A stretch of DNA of 64,000 bases from an uncultured Bacillota bacterium. Its GTDB lineage: Bacteria; Bacillota; Clostridia; Peptostreptococcales; Anaerovoracaceae. Positions 8,795-18,102 of this stretch are shown one piece after another. Positions within the stretch are counted from its first letter, which is position 1. Every line of letters begins with the position of its first letter. The position numbers and the translations under genes were made by a program. The notes below the pieces were generated by a model. The model searched no databases. It worked only from the letters and a program-made list of their open reading frames with translations, and was not told the DNA's origin. The stretch spans positions 62,001 to 126,000 of the forward strand of contig CAKMKG010000023.1 of the NCBI GenBank assembly GCA_927441425.1. Reading direction: 5' to 3'.

Positions 8795-9949
8795 TCATTG
8801 CGGCTGCCCTTGAAACATATAGTTGAGCAGTCCTTGTGAAAAGTAATCGCTCGCGCTTTCAGCCTGGCCCATCAGTGTACTGAAGATATCCAGGTTTCTG
8901 GCATAATCTTCAGTCAAAAACGTAGCAGATTCATCAAGGGTGCTGCTGAGGTTATTATATAATCTGGTTCTCCATTCATTTTCGTCCCAGTAAGGGTTAA
9001 TATAAGAAGCCCATGCCGCCCTGGCATCGGCATTCTGATACAATTGCCTGGTAATTCGGTCTATTTCTTCTGTATTGCCTGCCTTTTGGGCCGTAATCAA
9101 AGAATCGATCAGACTGATATACGCATTTAATTCCAGCTGATACTCATCGGTCCTGGGATTTTCCCCAAAGATTTGATTCAGGTTGTTGACATAATCAGCC
9201 ACAACCTGCTGTAAACGGGCATATACTGCATCTTCGTCTCCGACTTCTCTATACTTGCTCAGCATCAAAGCACGAACCCAGGTAATCATATCAAACCAAA
9301 ACATCCGGATATCATATGCCAGATTCAGTTGCTCATATGTTAAGCACCTTTCGCCGTCCTGGGGCAGAAGGTTACTTGTATTCTCCGCACCGGAGGTAAT
9401 GTAGTCATACAGCCCCTGGGCAAAAGCATCGCCTATTGTGTTGGACAGCTCCGTTAGGCGGTCGAAATATTCAATATCCATTCTGTAATCTTCTGATGCA
9501 AACAAATTTGCCTCTTGGATGGTATCCTGAAGGTATCTTCTCAACAGATCTCTCCATTCCGCCTCGTTAAAATACGGGTTAATGGATGCTAAAAATGCAG
9601 CCCTTTGATCGGCATTCTGTAATAAACGGTCTATATTCTGTCTGGCAGCATCTAGGTCATCCTGAAGAAGGGATGTAATGAGTTCTCGTAATCCGATTGA
9701 AAACTGATTCAGCAGCTGAGAATACTGGTCTGAAATGCTGCGGGTGAAAAGAATCCGTAGCATGTCTCCAAAATCCAAGTTTTCAAGATATAACCGCCCG
9801 AACGACTCTTCGGCCGTTCCGATCCCCAAATATCTGCTGATGATATAAATTCTGGTCCAGATCGTCAATCGCCTCCAGAATATACGTGAATTAAAAATTA
9901 AATTCATTTGACTATATGTGATGCATTGTTCGTTAAATTCGTTTTTCAT
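8795..9949 (-). CDS. Tandem-repeat all-helical protein, function unknown
   Basis: 384 residues made of two homologous halves of about 185. Each half starts with a CxTYxQxNL motif (CITYSQMNLIFNSRIFW and CLTYEQLNLAYDIRMFW). Each later has LLQNADQRAAFLASINPYF or LYQNADARAAWASYINPYW, then EAEWR/ENEWR. No signal peptide, so probably cytosolic or spore-located. It resembles, from memory, a small helical family of clostridia that is sometimes mislabelled acetylglutamate kinase; no kinase motif is visible. ATG 9949 has AAAGGAG 11 nt upstream; a TTG at 9958 is an alternative. It is last in a leftward run with amidase genes. Confidence 0.75.
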   Translation of the reverse strand: MKNEFNEQCITYSQMNLIFNSRIFWRRLTIWTRIYIISRYLGIGTAEESFGRLYLENLDFGDMLRILFTRSISDQYSQLLNQFSIGLRELITSLLQDDLDAARQNIDRLLQNADQRAAFLASINPYFNEAEWRDLLRRYLQDTIQEANLFASEDYRMDIEYFDRLTELSNTIGDAFAQGLYDYITSGAENTSNLLPQDGERCLTYEQLNLAYDIRMFWFDMITWVRALMLSKYREVGDEDAVYARLQQVVADYVNNLNQIFGENPRTDEYQLELNAYISLIDSLITAQKAGNTEEIDRITRQLYQNADARAAWASYINPYWDENEWRTRLYNNLSSTLDESATFLTEDYARNLDIFSTLMGQAESASDYFSQGLLNYMFQGQPQ

Positions 9950-10045
9950 TATGATCAATGCTCCTTTCGGAAGAAAGCCTCCGACTGCGCTTGCTGCACC
10001 GGAGGCGATTGTTAATTGGTAAGATCCCTATTTATTACACTCCGG

Positions 10046-10603
10046 TCATTGTGAAAGCGGATTATCAATGTCCACAAATGGTTGATTTAAGTATTGCGTG
10101 ATGGACTGTACTAAACTTTTTGCTATCGTATTAATATTTTGCTTCATCCACACCTCGTCCTCAGGGTTGCCACGATAACCAAGTTCCACGATAACGGCCG
10201 GAGCATTCGTATCCCGAATTTCTCTCGTATCAGCAGGAATAATCGTAACGAGATTCGGATCAGGGTATATCTCTTTTAAGTTTTCTGCTGTATAATAGGC
10301 GGCTCTTTCACCTCCAACGGGGGTGTAGGCATAATGATATACATTTAAACCTTGTAACGGAGGTTCTGATCCCTCCGACGAATAACCGGAATAAAGCGCC
10401 ATATACAGCTCATAGATTCGCTCCCTGGTTTGATCAATGATCTCATCTATGGAATCTCCGGGATTGTTTCTTGTAAAGTCAATGGCATTGACTTTTAAGT
10501 AAGGTACCATGGCATCTACGATAAGATTCATATAGTATTCCTCATTGCCACCGGTTACGTATTCATTCTCTTGGGTTGAGGGGCTCAAATATACTGTAGG
10601 CAC
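10046..10603 (-). CDS. Amidase_3-like cell-wall protein with altered metal site
   Basis: 185 residues, related to N-acetylmuramoyl-L-alanine amidases (Amidase_3). It has YLSPSTQ, GGNEEYYMN (metal-ligand Glu region) and VIVELGYRGNPED (catalytic Glu region). Where the active paralogue at 12029 has ALHSN, this copy has ALYSG, replacing a zinc-ligand histidine. The first motif has Gln for His as well. It may be inactive or bind without cutting. It lacks a signal peptide, as do its paralogues, which fits release inside the mother cell or forespore. AGGAGGT site before the ATG. Confidence 0.8.
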   Translation of the reverse strand: MPTVYLSPSTQENEYVTGGNEEYYMNLIVDAMVPYLKVNAIDFTRNNPGDSIDEIIDQTRERIYELYMALYSGYSSEGSEPPLQGLNVYHYAYTPVGGERAAYYTAENLKEIYPDPNLVTIIPADTREIRDTNAPAVIVELGYRGNPEDEVWMKQNINTIAKSLVQSITQYLNQPFVDIDNPLSQ

Positions 10604-10718
10604 TAAAAATACCTCCTTTTACCGATCTCCAATGCTTCAAGATATATATCCATGTATACTCATGACGGAAATGGATTATGCCCATACAAATAAAAAGTAA
10701 GCATAAAATGTCTGAAGC

Positions 10719-11861
10719 TCAGATCAACTGGTCGATTGTCGGATTCACGTGCCAGTACTCCGTCAACCGCCTGTATTCTTCATGGGAGGCTGAACGATTT
10801 TTGCCGGTTTTGACCGCCCGGATCATAATATTCTTTGCGGTATGTTCAAGACTTGTGAATTCGATCATGGAGACATCATAACCTTGCGCTTCCAGCTTTA
10901 AGCCGCGTAGACCATCAGTCAGGATGGAGCAGAACCGTTCGTTGAGGATTCCATGCTTTAATAGCGGAGTGTGCAGTTCGTTTGAAATCTGGCTAAACAG
11001 TTCGTGCTGGCAGCAGGGAACGGATAAGATCACCGAAGCACCCCAGCCTACAGCTTTTATCAAGGCATAATCTGTCGCCGTATCGCATGCATGCAGTGTT
11101 ACGACCATATCGGCTTTCCCCTGTTCCGTATACGCGGCAATATCACCCTTCAGAAATTGAAGCCCTTCATAATTCAGGTCTTGCGCCACATGATTGCAGA
11201 AATCAATCACGTCTTCTTTTAAATCCAGTCCGATGATTTCAACTGCTTTTCCTGATTGCAGCTTCAGATAGTAATAAAGGGCAAAGGTCAGATAAGCTTT
11301 TCCGCAGCCAAAATCCACAATGCGCAAGGGCTCAGTTTGATACGGTAAATAATCCAGCACATCGGAAATGATCTCCAGAAACCGGTTGATTTGTCTGAAT
11401 TTCGCATAGTGCTTCTGGATTACCTGTCCGCTTTGGTCCATGACGCCAAGGCGGATTAAAAAGTCACAGGGAACATGATCGGGAATGATATATTGCTTTT
11501 CATAGTTGTGGCTGAGTCCCGGCATTGTCTTTGTTGCCGGTTTTTTTATGATTCTAGGCTTGTACGGATTGGAGGCGAGAATCTGATAATCTGCATCCAC
11601 GCAGAATAAATTCACCTGCTTAAAGAGATCCGTGACCAATTCTGTGCAATGAGCCAGGCATTGCTCTTTATTTACATTTTTATGAGTTACCTTGTTCTGC
11701 GTATGATATTCCATCTGATAACAAAGCTCTCCCTGCAGTAGGAACGGCCGAAGAATTACCTTTTTATATGGATTGGACTTTTGCCGGAGATCTCCAAAGC
11801 TCAGTTTGATCAAGGTCTCGTTTTCTAATGTGGTTTTCAATAAGTCAATTATCTTTTCCAT
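10719..11861 (-). CDS. SAM-dependent methyltransferase (Methyltransf_32-like)
   Basis: 380 residues. The N-terminal ~170 residues carry no catalytic motif I recognise. A class I methyltransferase core follows, with SAM motif I IVDFGCGKAYLTFAL near residue 185, an acidic GLDLKEDV, then VVTLHACDTATDYAL and VPCCQHEL. These motifs are typical of the Methyltransf_32 / GSTCD-like family, which includes RNA methyltransferase candidates. Substrate unknown. It interrupts a run of amidase genes on the same strand. Confidence 0.8.
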   Translation of the reverse strand: MEKIIDLLKTTLENETLIKLSFGDLRQKSNPYKKVILRPFLLQGELCYQMEYHTQNKVTHKNVNKEQCLAHCTELVTDLFKQVNLFCVDADYQILASNPYKPRIIKKPATKTMPGLSHNYEKQYIIPDHVPCDFLIRLGVMDQSGQVIQKHYAKFRQINRFLEIISDVLDYLPYQTEPLRIVDFGCGKAYLTFALYYYLKLQSGKAVEIIGLDLKEDVIDFCNHVAQDLNYEGLQFLKGDIAAYTEQGKADMVVTLHACDTATDYALIKAVGWGASVILSVPCCQHELFSQISNELHTPLLKHGILNERFCSILTDGLRGLKLEAQGYDVSMIEFTSLEHTAKNIMIRAVKTGKNRSASHEEYRRLTEYWHVNPTIDQLI

Positions 11862-12028
11862 TGTGCTTCCTCATTTTAGCGGTTAAAACGATAAATCATA
11901 GAGTAATATAGCATCAGTATATCATAGGAGTCTGAAAAAAACCATGGGAGGGATTTTGGCTCCTATGGACAGAAAGAATGCCGGAAAGCACTCTTCCTTT
12001 CAACCATCATGGCGTTCTGTATTATAAC

Positions 12029-12571
12029 TTACGAACTGACAAAGGGGACTTCCAAATACTGTGCAACGGATTGGGCAAGGTTTTTCGATATTTCATTTAT
12101 ATTCTCCTTGAGCCACGTAGCATCAGCATAATTGTCATGATATGCGATTTCAACCAGAACTGCGGGACCCTTGGTTCCACTAAGCTCTTTATGGGTTGTG
12201 GTTGCGATCGCGGTCACTAGGCTTGGATTTGGGTAGATGCTTTTCAAATTTTCGGTAATCATATCGGCAGCCCTGCGGCCTTGTTCATTTGTGGTGTTGT
12301 AGTAGACGTCAGGGCCCTGTAATACTCCACGTATCGTATCAGGAGAGACGTTGGAGTGCAGTGCCAGATGAAGGTCATAGTTGCCGGCATTTGACTGTGC
12401 AATTATCTGCGATAAGGTATCGTCGGGATTGTTCCTGTTAAAACCGATGCCGCTGCCTCTTAGATATGGTACCATAGCATCTGCAATTCGGTTCATATAG
12501 TATTCCTCGTTGCCGCCGGTAATATAGGGGCTAAAACCGTGAACAGATGGACTTAAATATATGGTAGGCAC
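12029..12571 (-). CDS. N-acetylmuramoyl-L-alanine amidase, intact metal site
   Basis: 180 residues, Amidase_3 fold. It is predicted to cleave the bond between muramic acid and the first L-alanine of peptidoglycan. Candidate zinc ligands are the His of YLSPSVHG, Glu of GGNEEYYMN and His of LHLALHSN; the catalytic Glu lies in AVLVEIAYHDN. This is the only one of the three local paralogues with both histidines. No signal peptide is seen. Its ATG has AGGAGG upstream and lies 15 bp after the next amidase gene, so the two form an operon. Confidence 0.88.
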   Translation of the reverse strand: MPTIYLSPSVHGFSPYITGGNEEYYMNRIADAMVPYLRGSGIGFNRNNPDDTLSQIIAQSNAGNYDLHLALHSNVSPDTIRGVLQGPDVYYNTTNEQGRRAADMITENLKSIYPNPSLVTAIATTTHKELSGTKGPAVLVEIAYHDNYADATWLKENINEISKNLAQSVAQYLEVPFVSS

Positions 12572-12586
12572 AAAATCACCTCCTTA

Positions 12587-13192
12587 TTAATTTGTGGTAT
12601 GCTGCCAGTTTTCGGATGTCGGTGTATTTGGGACATAGTTCTGCTGATGTGGTTCCACAAAGGGGACTTGCAGGAATTGAGCGACAGATAGCGCCAGATT
12701 CCGGCCGATTTCCTCAATATTATTTCTGATCCAGTTTGCATCCTCGGGATTATCATAATAACCAAGCTCAACCATAACCGCCGGCGCATTCGTCAGACTT
12801 AATTCCAGCATTGCAAAATTCGGCACATAATATACCAGCTCCGGTACGGGATAAATATCTTTCAGATTTTGATAAATAATGTAAGCGGCTTTTTCCCCAC
12901 CCACTGGACTGATGGCATAGTGAAAGACTTCAATGCCACGCAAAGGAGCATCATGTCCGTCTGGTGTGCCTCTGGCCTGAAGGGCTAAATGGAGATCATA
13001 GTGGTGCTCGTTTGAGCGTTCTATCACTTCTGGTACGGAATCACCCGGATCGTTTCGCGCAAACTCAATCCCACTGGCTCTTAGGTACGGGATCATGGCA
13101 TCCACGATCAGATTCATATAGTATTCTTCACTACCTCCATTGACAAAGTAATTGAAATGCTGCGTGGAGGGACTTAAATAAACCCTGGGCAT
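12587..13192 (-). CDS. Amidase_3-like protein with altered metal site
   Basis: 201 residues, paralogous to the genes at 10046 and 12029. It keeps YLSPSTQ, GGSEEYYMN and VMVELGYYDNPED but reads ALQARG where the active paralogue has ALHSN, so a zinc-ligand histidine is replaced by Gln. A C-terminal Asn/Thr/Gln-rich tail (about 180-201) is unique to this copy. The start at 13192 is fixed by AAGGAGGA and by alignment with the other two (MPxVYLSPS). First gene of the leftward amidase operon. Confidence 0.8.
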   Translation of the reverse strand: MPRVYLSPSTQHFNYFVNGGSEEYYMNLIVDAMIPYLRASGIEFARNDPGDSVPEVIERSNEHHYDLHLALQARGTPDGHDAPLRGIEVFHYAISPVGGEKAAYIIYQNLKDIYPVPELVYYVPNFAMLELSLTNAPAVMVELGYYDNPEDANWIRNNIEEIGRNLALSVAQFLQVPFVEPHQQNYVPNTPTSENWQHTTN

Positions 13193-13296
13193 CGAAAAAG
13201 ATTCCTCCTTTATGGCTGTGTTCCAGCCTATAATTATAGTATGCAAAAAAAAATTACTGGTGAATTGAATATCTTATATGCATAATTTTGATTATC

Positions 13297-13305
13297 TGGT
13301 ATAAT
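13297..13305 (+). promoter_or_regulatory. Extended -10 promoter of typA
   Basis: TGG-TATAAT at 13297-13305 is a perfect extended -10 about 35 bp before the typA ATG; the -35 is weak. Confidence 0.6.
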
Positions 13306-13339
13306 AGTAAGGTTGAAAATACAGAAAGCAGGAAAATCA

Positions 13340-15151
13340 ATGAATGAAAAACAAAAGATCATAAATATTGCTGTCATCGCCCATGTTGACGCAGGAAAAT
13401 CAACTCTGGTGGATGCGTTTTTATCCCAAAGCGGAGTCTTTCGGGAGAATGAAGAGGTCGTAGACTGCATCATGGACAGCAATGACATAGAAAGAGAACG
13501 CGGAATCACAATTTATTCAAAAAATTGTTCCGTCATGCACAATGATGTAAAAATAAATATTGTGGACACGCCGGGTCATGCTGATTTCTCTTCTGAAGTG
13601 GAACGTATCATCAAAACGGTGGACACTGTAATATTGCTCGTGGATTCCAGTGAAGGCCCTATGCCCCAAACAAGATTTGTACTGCAGAAATCTCTGGAAA
13701 TGGGACTGAATCCGATTCTGCTGATTAACAAGATTGACAAGAAGGATCAAAGAGCAGTAGAAGTTGTGGACATGGTATATGAGCTCTTTATGGAGTTAGA
13801 AGCCAATGATGACCAGCTGGATTTCCCGATTCTTTACGGTGTTGCAAAGCATGGAATCGCAAAAACTGAAATGGAACACGAAAGTGACGACATAACACCT
13901 CTTTTTGACACGATTATTCAGCATGTTGAACCGTATCCCGACTATAATGAGGAACCGCTTCAGATGCAGGTTTCCACTCTTGCCTATGACGACTATATAG
14001 GAAGACTGGGAATCGGAAGAATCTATAAGGGAACCCTCAAGACAGGGCAGACCGTTTCTGTATGTAAAGAAGATGGCAGTGTCGTTCAGAGAAAAATCAA
14101 TCAAGTATTCGTTTATAAGGGATTAAAGAGAACTCCTGTAGAGAGTGCAGAGAGTGGAGATATTGTTGTGCTCGCCGGAATTTCAGATATTACAATCGGT
14201 GAGACCATCTGTGATGATAAAAATCCGCTTCCCTTGGAAGTGATTCACATCGAGGAACCGACCTTATCCATGAATTTCATGGTCAATAAATCTCCATTTG
14301 CCGGAAAGGTGGGCAAGTATGTCACATCAAGACATCTGAAAGAGAGGATGGAAAAGGAGCTAGAGGTAAATGTTGGACTTCTGGTTGAGCCTCTGGAAAG
14401 CACAGATGGCTTTAAGGTATCCGGAAGAGGAGAGCTTCACCTTTCCATTTTATTAGAGAATATGAGACGAGAAAGCTATGAAGTTGCTGTTTCAAAGCCC
14501 GAGGTTATCATGCATCGGGATGAAAAGGGAAAGCTTCTGGAGCCCATTGAAAAGGTAATTATTTCTGTTCCCGATGAGTATGCGGGATCCGTCATATCAA
14601 AGCTGAATATCAGAAAAGGCATTATGACCGGAATGTCAGGGAAAGACGGATATTCCAAGCTGGAATATCTCGTTCCTACAAGAGGGTTACTGGGTTATCG
14701 AACCGAGTTCATCAACGACACGAGAGGTGAGGGCACTTTGGTACGAAGATTCGAATGTTTTGAACCACATAAGGGAGACATTCCACAGCGATCCAACGGA
14801 GCTGTAATCGCGCAGGAAGAAGGGGTCTCAACACCATATGCATTGTCTAATATCAGCGAGCGAGCTACCTTATTTATTGAACCAGGTACCAAGGTTTATG
14901 AGGGAATGATCGTCGGAATGAACAGCAGAAATGAGGATATGGTTGTAAATGCCTGCAAGGCAAAAAAGACGACTAATATGAGAGCAGCAGGAACTGACGA
15001 TGCAGTCAAGCTTCCCCCTGCGAGAATCTTCACCTTAGAGGAAGCCCTTGAGTTTATTAATGACGATGAATTGGTAGAAATCGTACCAGACGATATTCGA
15101 TTAAGAAAGAAACACCTCAAAGAGCTGGAACGCAGAAGAAACAGCAGGTAA
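13340..15151 (+). CDS. typA: Ribosome-associated GTPase TypA/BipA
   Basis: 603 residues, full length for this translational GTPase, which aids ribosome assembly and stress or low-temperature growth. G1 is AHVDAGKST and switch I carries ERERGITI. G3 is DTPGHADF and G4 is NKIDK. EF-G-like domains III and V and the BipA-specific C-terminal domain (TNMRAAGTDDAVKL) follow. The start at 13340 has an AGGA-type site; a TTG 27 nt upstream in frame is less likely. Monocistronic, with its own promoter and a strong terminator. Confidence 0.97.
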   Translation: MNEKQKIINIAVIAHVDAGKSTLVDAFLSQSGVFRENEEVVDCIMDSNDIERERGITIYSKNCSVMHNDVKINIVDTPGHADFSSEVERIIKTVDTVILLVDSSEGPMPQTRFVLQKSLEMGLNPILLINKIDKKDQRAVEVVDMVYELFMELEANDDQLDFPILYGVAKHGIAKTEMEHESDDITPLFDTIIQHVEPYPDYNEEPLQMQVSTLAYDDYIGRLGIGRIYKGTLKTGQTVSVCKEDGSVVQRKINQVFVYKGLKRTPVESAESGDIVVLAGISDITIGETICDDKNPLPLEVIHIEEPTLSMNFMVNKSPFAGKVGKYVTSRHLKERMEKELEVNVGLLVEPLESTDGFKVSGRGELHLSILLENMRRESYEVAVSKPEVIMHRDEKGKLLEPIEKVIISVPDEYAGSVISKLNIRKGIMTGMSGKDGYSKLEYLVPTRGLLGYRTEFINDTRGEGTLVRRFECFEPHKGDIPQRSNGAVIAQEEGVSTPYALSNISERATLFIEPGTKVYEGMIVGMNSRNEDMVVNACKAKKTTNMRAAGTDDAVKLPPARIFTLEEALEFINDDELVEIVPDDIRLRKKHLKELERRRNSR

Positions 15152-15166
15152 TCATCAAAATTGCAA

Positions 15167-15210
15167 AGTGGAGACTGCCCTTTATGTTAGGCAGTCTCTA
15201 CTTTTTTTTC
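15167..15210 (+). terminator. Intrinsic terminator after typA
   Basis: A 13-bp stem with one G-U pair (15167-15179 / 15190-15202) is followed by eight T. Confidence 0.9.
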
Positions 15211-15228
15211 GGTAAAACATAAAAAGGG

Positions 15229-15257
15229 TTGACAAAGTGTGACTACAAACGTAAACT
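15229..15257 (+). promoter_or_regulatory. Promoter of the BlaR1/BlaI-like pair
   Basis: TTGACA (15229-15234), a 17-bp spacer and TAAACT (15252-15257). A candidate BlaI site covers the spacer and -10. Confidence 0.7.
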
Positions 15258-15280
15258 AAAAATGGATTACGAATGTAGTC
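15241..15280 (+). promoter_or_regulatory. Two candidate BlaI-type operators
   Basis: The imperfect dyad at 15241-15256 contains ACTACA and GTAAAC. A second at 15265-15280 contains GATTAC and GTAGTC. Both resemble the TACA-N-TGTA-type dyads bound by BlaI/MecI repressors. The first overlaps the -10 region and the second lies just downstream of it. Confidence 0.6.
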
Positions 15281-15317
15281 AATAAAGGGCGTATAAATTG
15301 GAAGGAGATTCAATAAG

Positions 15318-17699
15318 GTGGAATTGCTGGTGAACATGACAATCGGGGGAACAATAACAGCATGCTTGATCTTGCTGATCAAGCTGCTGCTGAAAAACAA
15401 GCTTCCACCGAAATGGCATTTTTATTTATGGATCATACTAGCGGTGCGGCTCATGATCCCCAGTCTTCCAGAAAGCGACTTCAGCCTGCTGAATGCCATT
15501 CCGGCCACACAAAATATTACAATGGCACAGGGCACGGAGTCGAATTCTATCGATCCTGCAGGCCGGACGGATTTCGGATACGGAGAAGGCAATCTCATTT
15601 TGAAATCACCCATTCCAGGAATGGAGCAGCAAAGGTCCTTTTCTGGACAGGAACCCGGAGTGAGTCTGCTGTTTGCAGGGTGGATGACGGGTTCGGTTCT
15701 CATGATAGGCTATTTGGCGGGGGTATATTGGTGCATCTATAGAAGATCAAAGAAACTGCCTGCGTGCAGAGACGCTGAAGTTTTGGAATTATTCAGGGAA
15801 TGTAAAAAAGAAGTCGGGATTGATTCTAATCGGATCACACTGCGATTGGGAGGAGATACGCCGATGCTTCAGGGAGTCATGAAACCAACTATTCTGATTC
15901 CAGAGGGATATTCAAAGGAAGAGCTTCGTCATGTATTGATTCACGAGCTTTGCCACTACAAGCATAAGGATATTCTGGTCAATATCATATGCTCTGCATT
16001 TCTCTGTGTCTATTGGTTCAATCCTATTCTCTGGCTTTGCTTTTATACGATACGCCGTGATATTGAATTTCTCTGTGACGAGCGGGTGATTGAAATTACC
16101 GGGGAGCGTAAGGAATATGCAAGGATATTGCTGAAAACAGCGCTGAAAAGAAATCAGTTTCTGTTCGCAACCACCTCCATGCAGAATGGTGAGAAGGAAG
16201 TGGCAAAGCGGATCAAGCATATAGCTTATTTTAAGAAACCTAAGCTTTGGATTTCTGTGCTGGCCATTTTGGTTGTATTGGCAACCGGTGGGATTTGTTT
16301 AACCAACGCATCGGAAAATACGGTGAATATCAGCGTGGCCGACTCTTTTATTACAATCCCGGAAAGCTGGTTCAACGCTTCCGCCACTGAGACGTTGTTT
16401 TTCGACGAAAACGGAGCAAGCTTCGGCGGCATTTCCTATACAAAAACGGATTTAGGAGAAAATAAGGAAGAGAATTTTGAGTTGTCAGGATTACCGATCC
16501 CCAACCATGCAGAGGTGTTGGAACGAAAAGTTCTGAGAGAAGAAGACAAGATTCTGATCATCGTAAATCTTGATTTTGATACAGAGACTGCTGCGCAGAT
16601 CGCAGAAAGAAACGCAGCAGGCGACAACGCTCCGGCCATGAAAATAAACCAAAACTATATTTTCCTTCTGCCGGATATCAATTCAGATGACGTTTATACC
16701 GTATGGGCGAATAGCAGCCGGGTAACGGAAAGGCAGCTGATCAAGATCGCAAGGACCTTGCACAAAGAACCATATCCGCAAGGATATCAACCGGAGGTTG
16801 CGTATCAGGGGGATTGGGTTGAGACTGCCGATCAATTGCTGAGGGAGTACTTTATAAATTATGCCAATGCAGAGATGTCCATGACCTCCGATATCAGCGG
16901 ATACCGGATTGACAAAGACAGTATCGTGCAGTATCAAGATCAGGAAGCATCCTGGAGTCTGATTCATCCCAACGTGGTTGTATTATGGGTGGATTATACT
17001 TTGGATATTGCTTATCCGGATCAATACTCTTTCGCGGGAGGCGACTTCGAGATCGGAGAAGGGAATAAATCGAAGATCTATAAAGATCAATTGGCAGTCT
17101 TCCAATTAGATCATCAAGGAAATGCGAAGCTTCTGGGTTTCGTATGGGCGCAGGATCGCGGGGAATTGGGCGATGATCCGGCGATTCTCCGTACCATTGG
17201 TTATGCAGATCCCGCGCTGCGGCCGGAGGCTCTGGTGGCTTTAAAAATACCGTATATCGGAGACCACAGCAAGGTCGGACGCATCATCGGCAGCCTCCCT
17301 CTTGCAGAATACGGTTCGGGTCTTGCACTGCATACGAAGGAAGAGCCCTATGGACTCACGATGAATTATGACCTTACCGCGTTGGGTGACAAGATTTTTA
17401 AACCGAGACCTGATAGAGCAATGACCGACAGCAGCGGCTGGGAACCCAATCCATATTTGAGCGCTCAGCTTTATAAAAATAGTGCGGTTCTTCTTTCCCT
17501 CATCGACAACTGTTCTGAAGTGGAGTTCAAGATCACAGGGCTATCTGAAACGGGGATTCCCTATACCTATCATTATTTAATGGATCGGGAGACGCTACAA
17601 AAGGAGCTTTCCATGGATCCGAGAGTATACACGGAAAGTCCGGACACTTTTACAGAATTGCTCGCAAAGTTGGAAGCGGCTCAATCGAAAGGGGAATAG
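15318..17699 (+). CDS. BlaR1/MecR1-like M56 membrane metallopeptidase with DUF4825-like sensor
   Basis: 793 residues. Four N-terminal-half membrane segments surround the cytoplasmic M56 protease motif H209-E-L-C-H213, with the downstream metal region FLCDERVIE. The last membrane helix (about 310-330) leads into an external region of about 460 residues. That region lacks the penicillin-binding SxxK/SxN/KTG motifs of BlaR1. Its C-terminal part (IPYIGDHSKVGRIIGSLPL, TKEEPYGLTMNY) looks like DUF4825. So it is probably a ligand- or stress-triggered protease cleaving the BlaI-like repressor, but not a beta-lactam receptor. GTG start with GAAGGAG upstream. Confidence 0.88.
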   Translation: MELLVNMTIGGTITACLILLIKLLLKNKLPPKWHFYLWIILAVRLMIPSLPESDFSLLNAIPATQNITMAQGTESNSIDPAGRTDFGYGEGNLILKSPIPGMEQQRSFSGQEPGVSLLFAGWMTGSVLMIGYLAGVYWCIYRRSKKLPACRDAEVLELFRECKKEVGIDSNRITLRLGGDTPMLQGVMKPTILIPEGYSKEELRHVLIHELCHYKHKDILVNIICSAFLCVYWFNPILWLCFYTIRRDIEFLCDERVIEITGERKEYARILLKTALKRNQFLFATTSMQNGEKEVAKRIKHIAYFKKPKLWISVLAILVVLATGGICLTNASENTVNISVADSFITIPESWFNASATETLFFDENGASFGGISYTKTDLGENKEENFELSGLPIPNHAEVLERKVLREEDKILIIVNLDFDTETAAQIAERNAAGDNAPAMKINQNYIFLLPDINSDDVYTVWANSSRVTERQLIKIARTLHKEPYPQGYQPEVAYQGDWVETADQLLREYFINYANAEMSMTSDISGYRIDKDSIVQYQDQEASWSLIHPNVVVLWVDYTLDIAYPDQYSFAGGDFEIGEGNKSKIYKDQLAVFQLDHQGNAKLLGFVWAQDRGELGDDPAILRTIGYADPALRPEALVALKIPYIGDHSKVGRIIGSLPLAEYGSGLALHTKEEPYGLTMNYDLTALGDKIFKPRPDRAMTDSSGWEPNPYLSAQLYKNSAVLLSLIDNCSEVEFKITGLSETGIPYTYHYLMDRETLQKELSMDPRVYTESPDTFTELLAKLEAAQSKGE

Positions 17700-17704
17700 A
17701 ATAG

Positions 17705-18079
17705 ATGGAAACGAAAAATATGAGTATCAGCGAGTCCGAATGGAAGATCATGCGGGTTTTATGGGAAACACCCGATCTCACAATGCGGGAGATCACAGCG
17801 GGTCTTGAAGAGACGGAGTGGAGTTATACAACCATCAGAACCCTCGTCACCCGCCTTATGGAAAAGGGAGCAATCTCTGCCGATAAGTCCTCGAATAATT
17901 TCAAATACTATCCTGCAGTTATGGAAGACGAGTGCAAACGAAAGGAAATGAGACGGTTTCTTTCCCGCGTATTTGACGGTTCCGCCTCCATGCTGGTTTC
18001 CGCCCTGACAAAGGACAGCAATTTGACGCAAGAAGAACAGAAGGATTTGATGGATATCATAGAAAAAATGGATTCTTAA
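17705..18079 (+). CDS. blaI: BlaI/MecI-family repressor
   Basis: 124 residues, normal family length. The winged helix is SESEWKIMRVLWETPDLTMREITAGL...WSYTTIRTLVTRLMEKGAI, with a helical dimerisation tail after residue 80. It follows the M56 gene by 5 bp, the reverse of the common blaI-blaR1 order. It should bind the dyads upstream of the pair and be inactivated by proteolysis. Whether it controls other genes cannot be seen here. Confidence 0.93.
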   Translation: METKNMSISESEWKIMRVLWETPDLTMREITAGLEETEWSYTTIRTLVTRLMEKGAISADKSSNNFKYYPAVMEDECKRKEMRRFLSRVFDGSASMLVSALTKDSNLTQEEQKDLMDIIEKMDS

Positions 18080-18102
18080 TAAGGAAAGAAAGAAATCACA
18101 TT

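Noticed and set aside
11923-11967. CATAGGAG / CTCCTATG inverted repeat as a terminator
   Set aside because: 8-bp arms with a ~29-nt loop and no adjacent T run; too weak to call.
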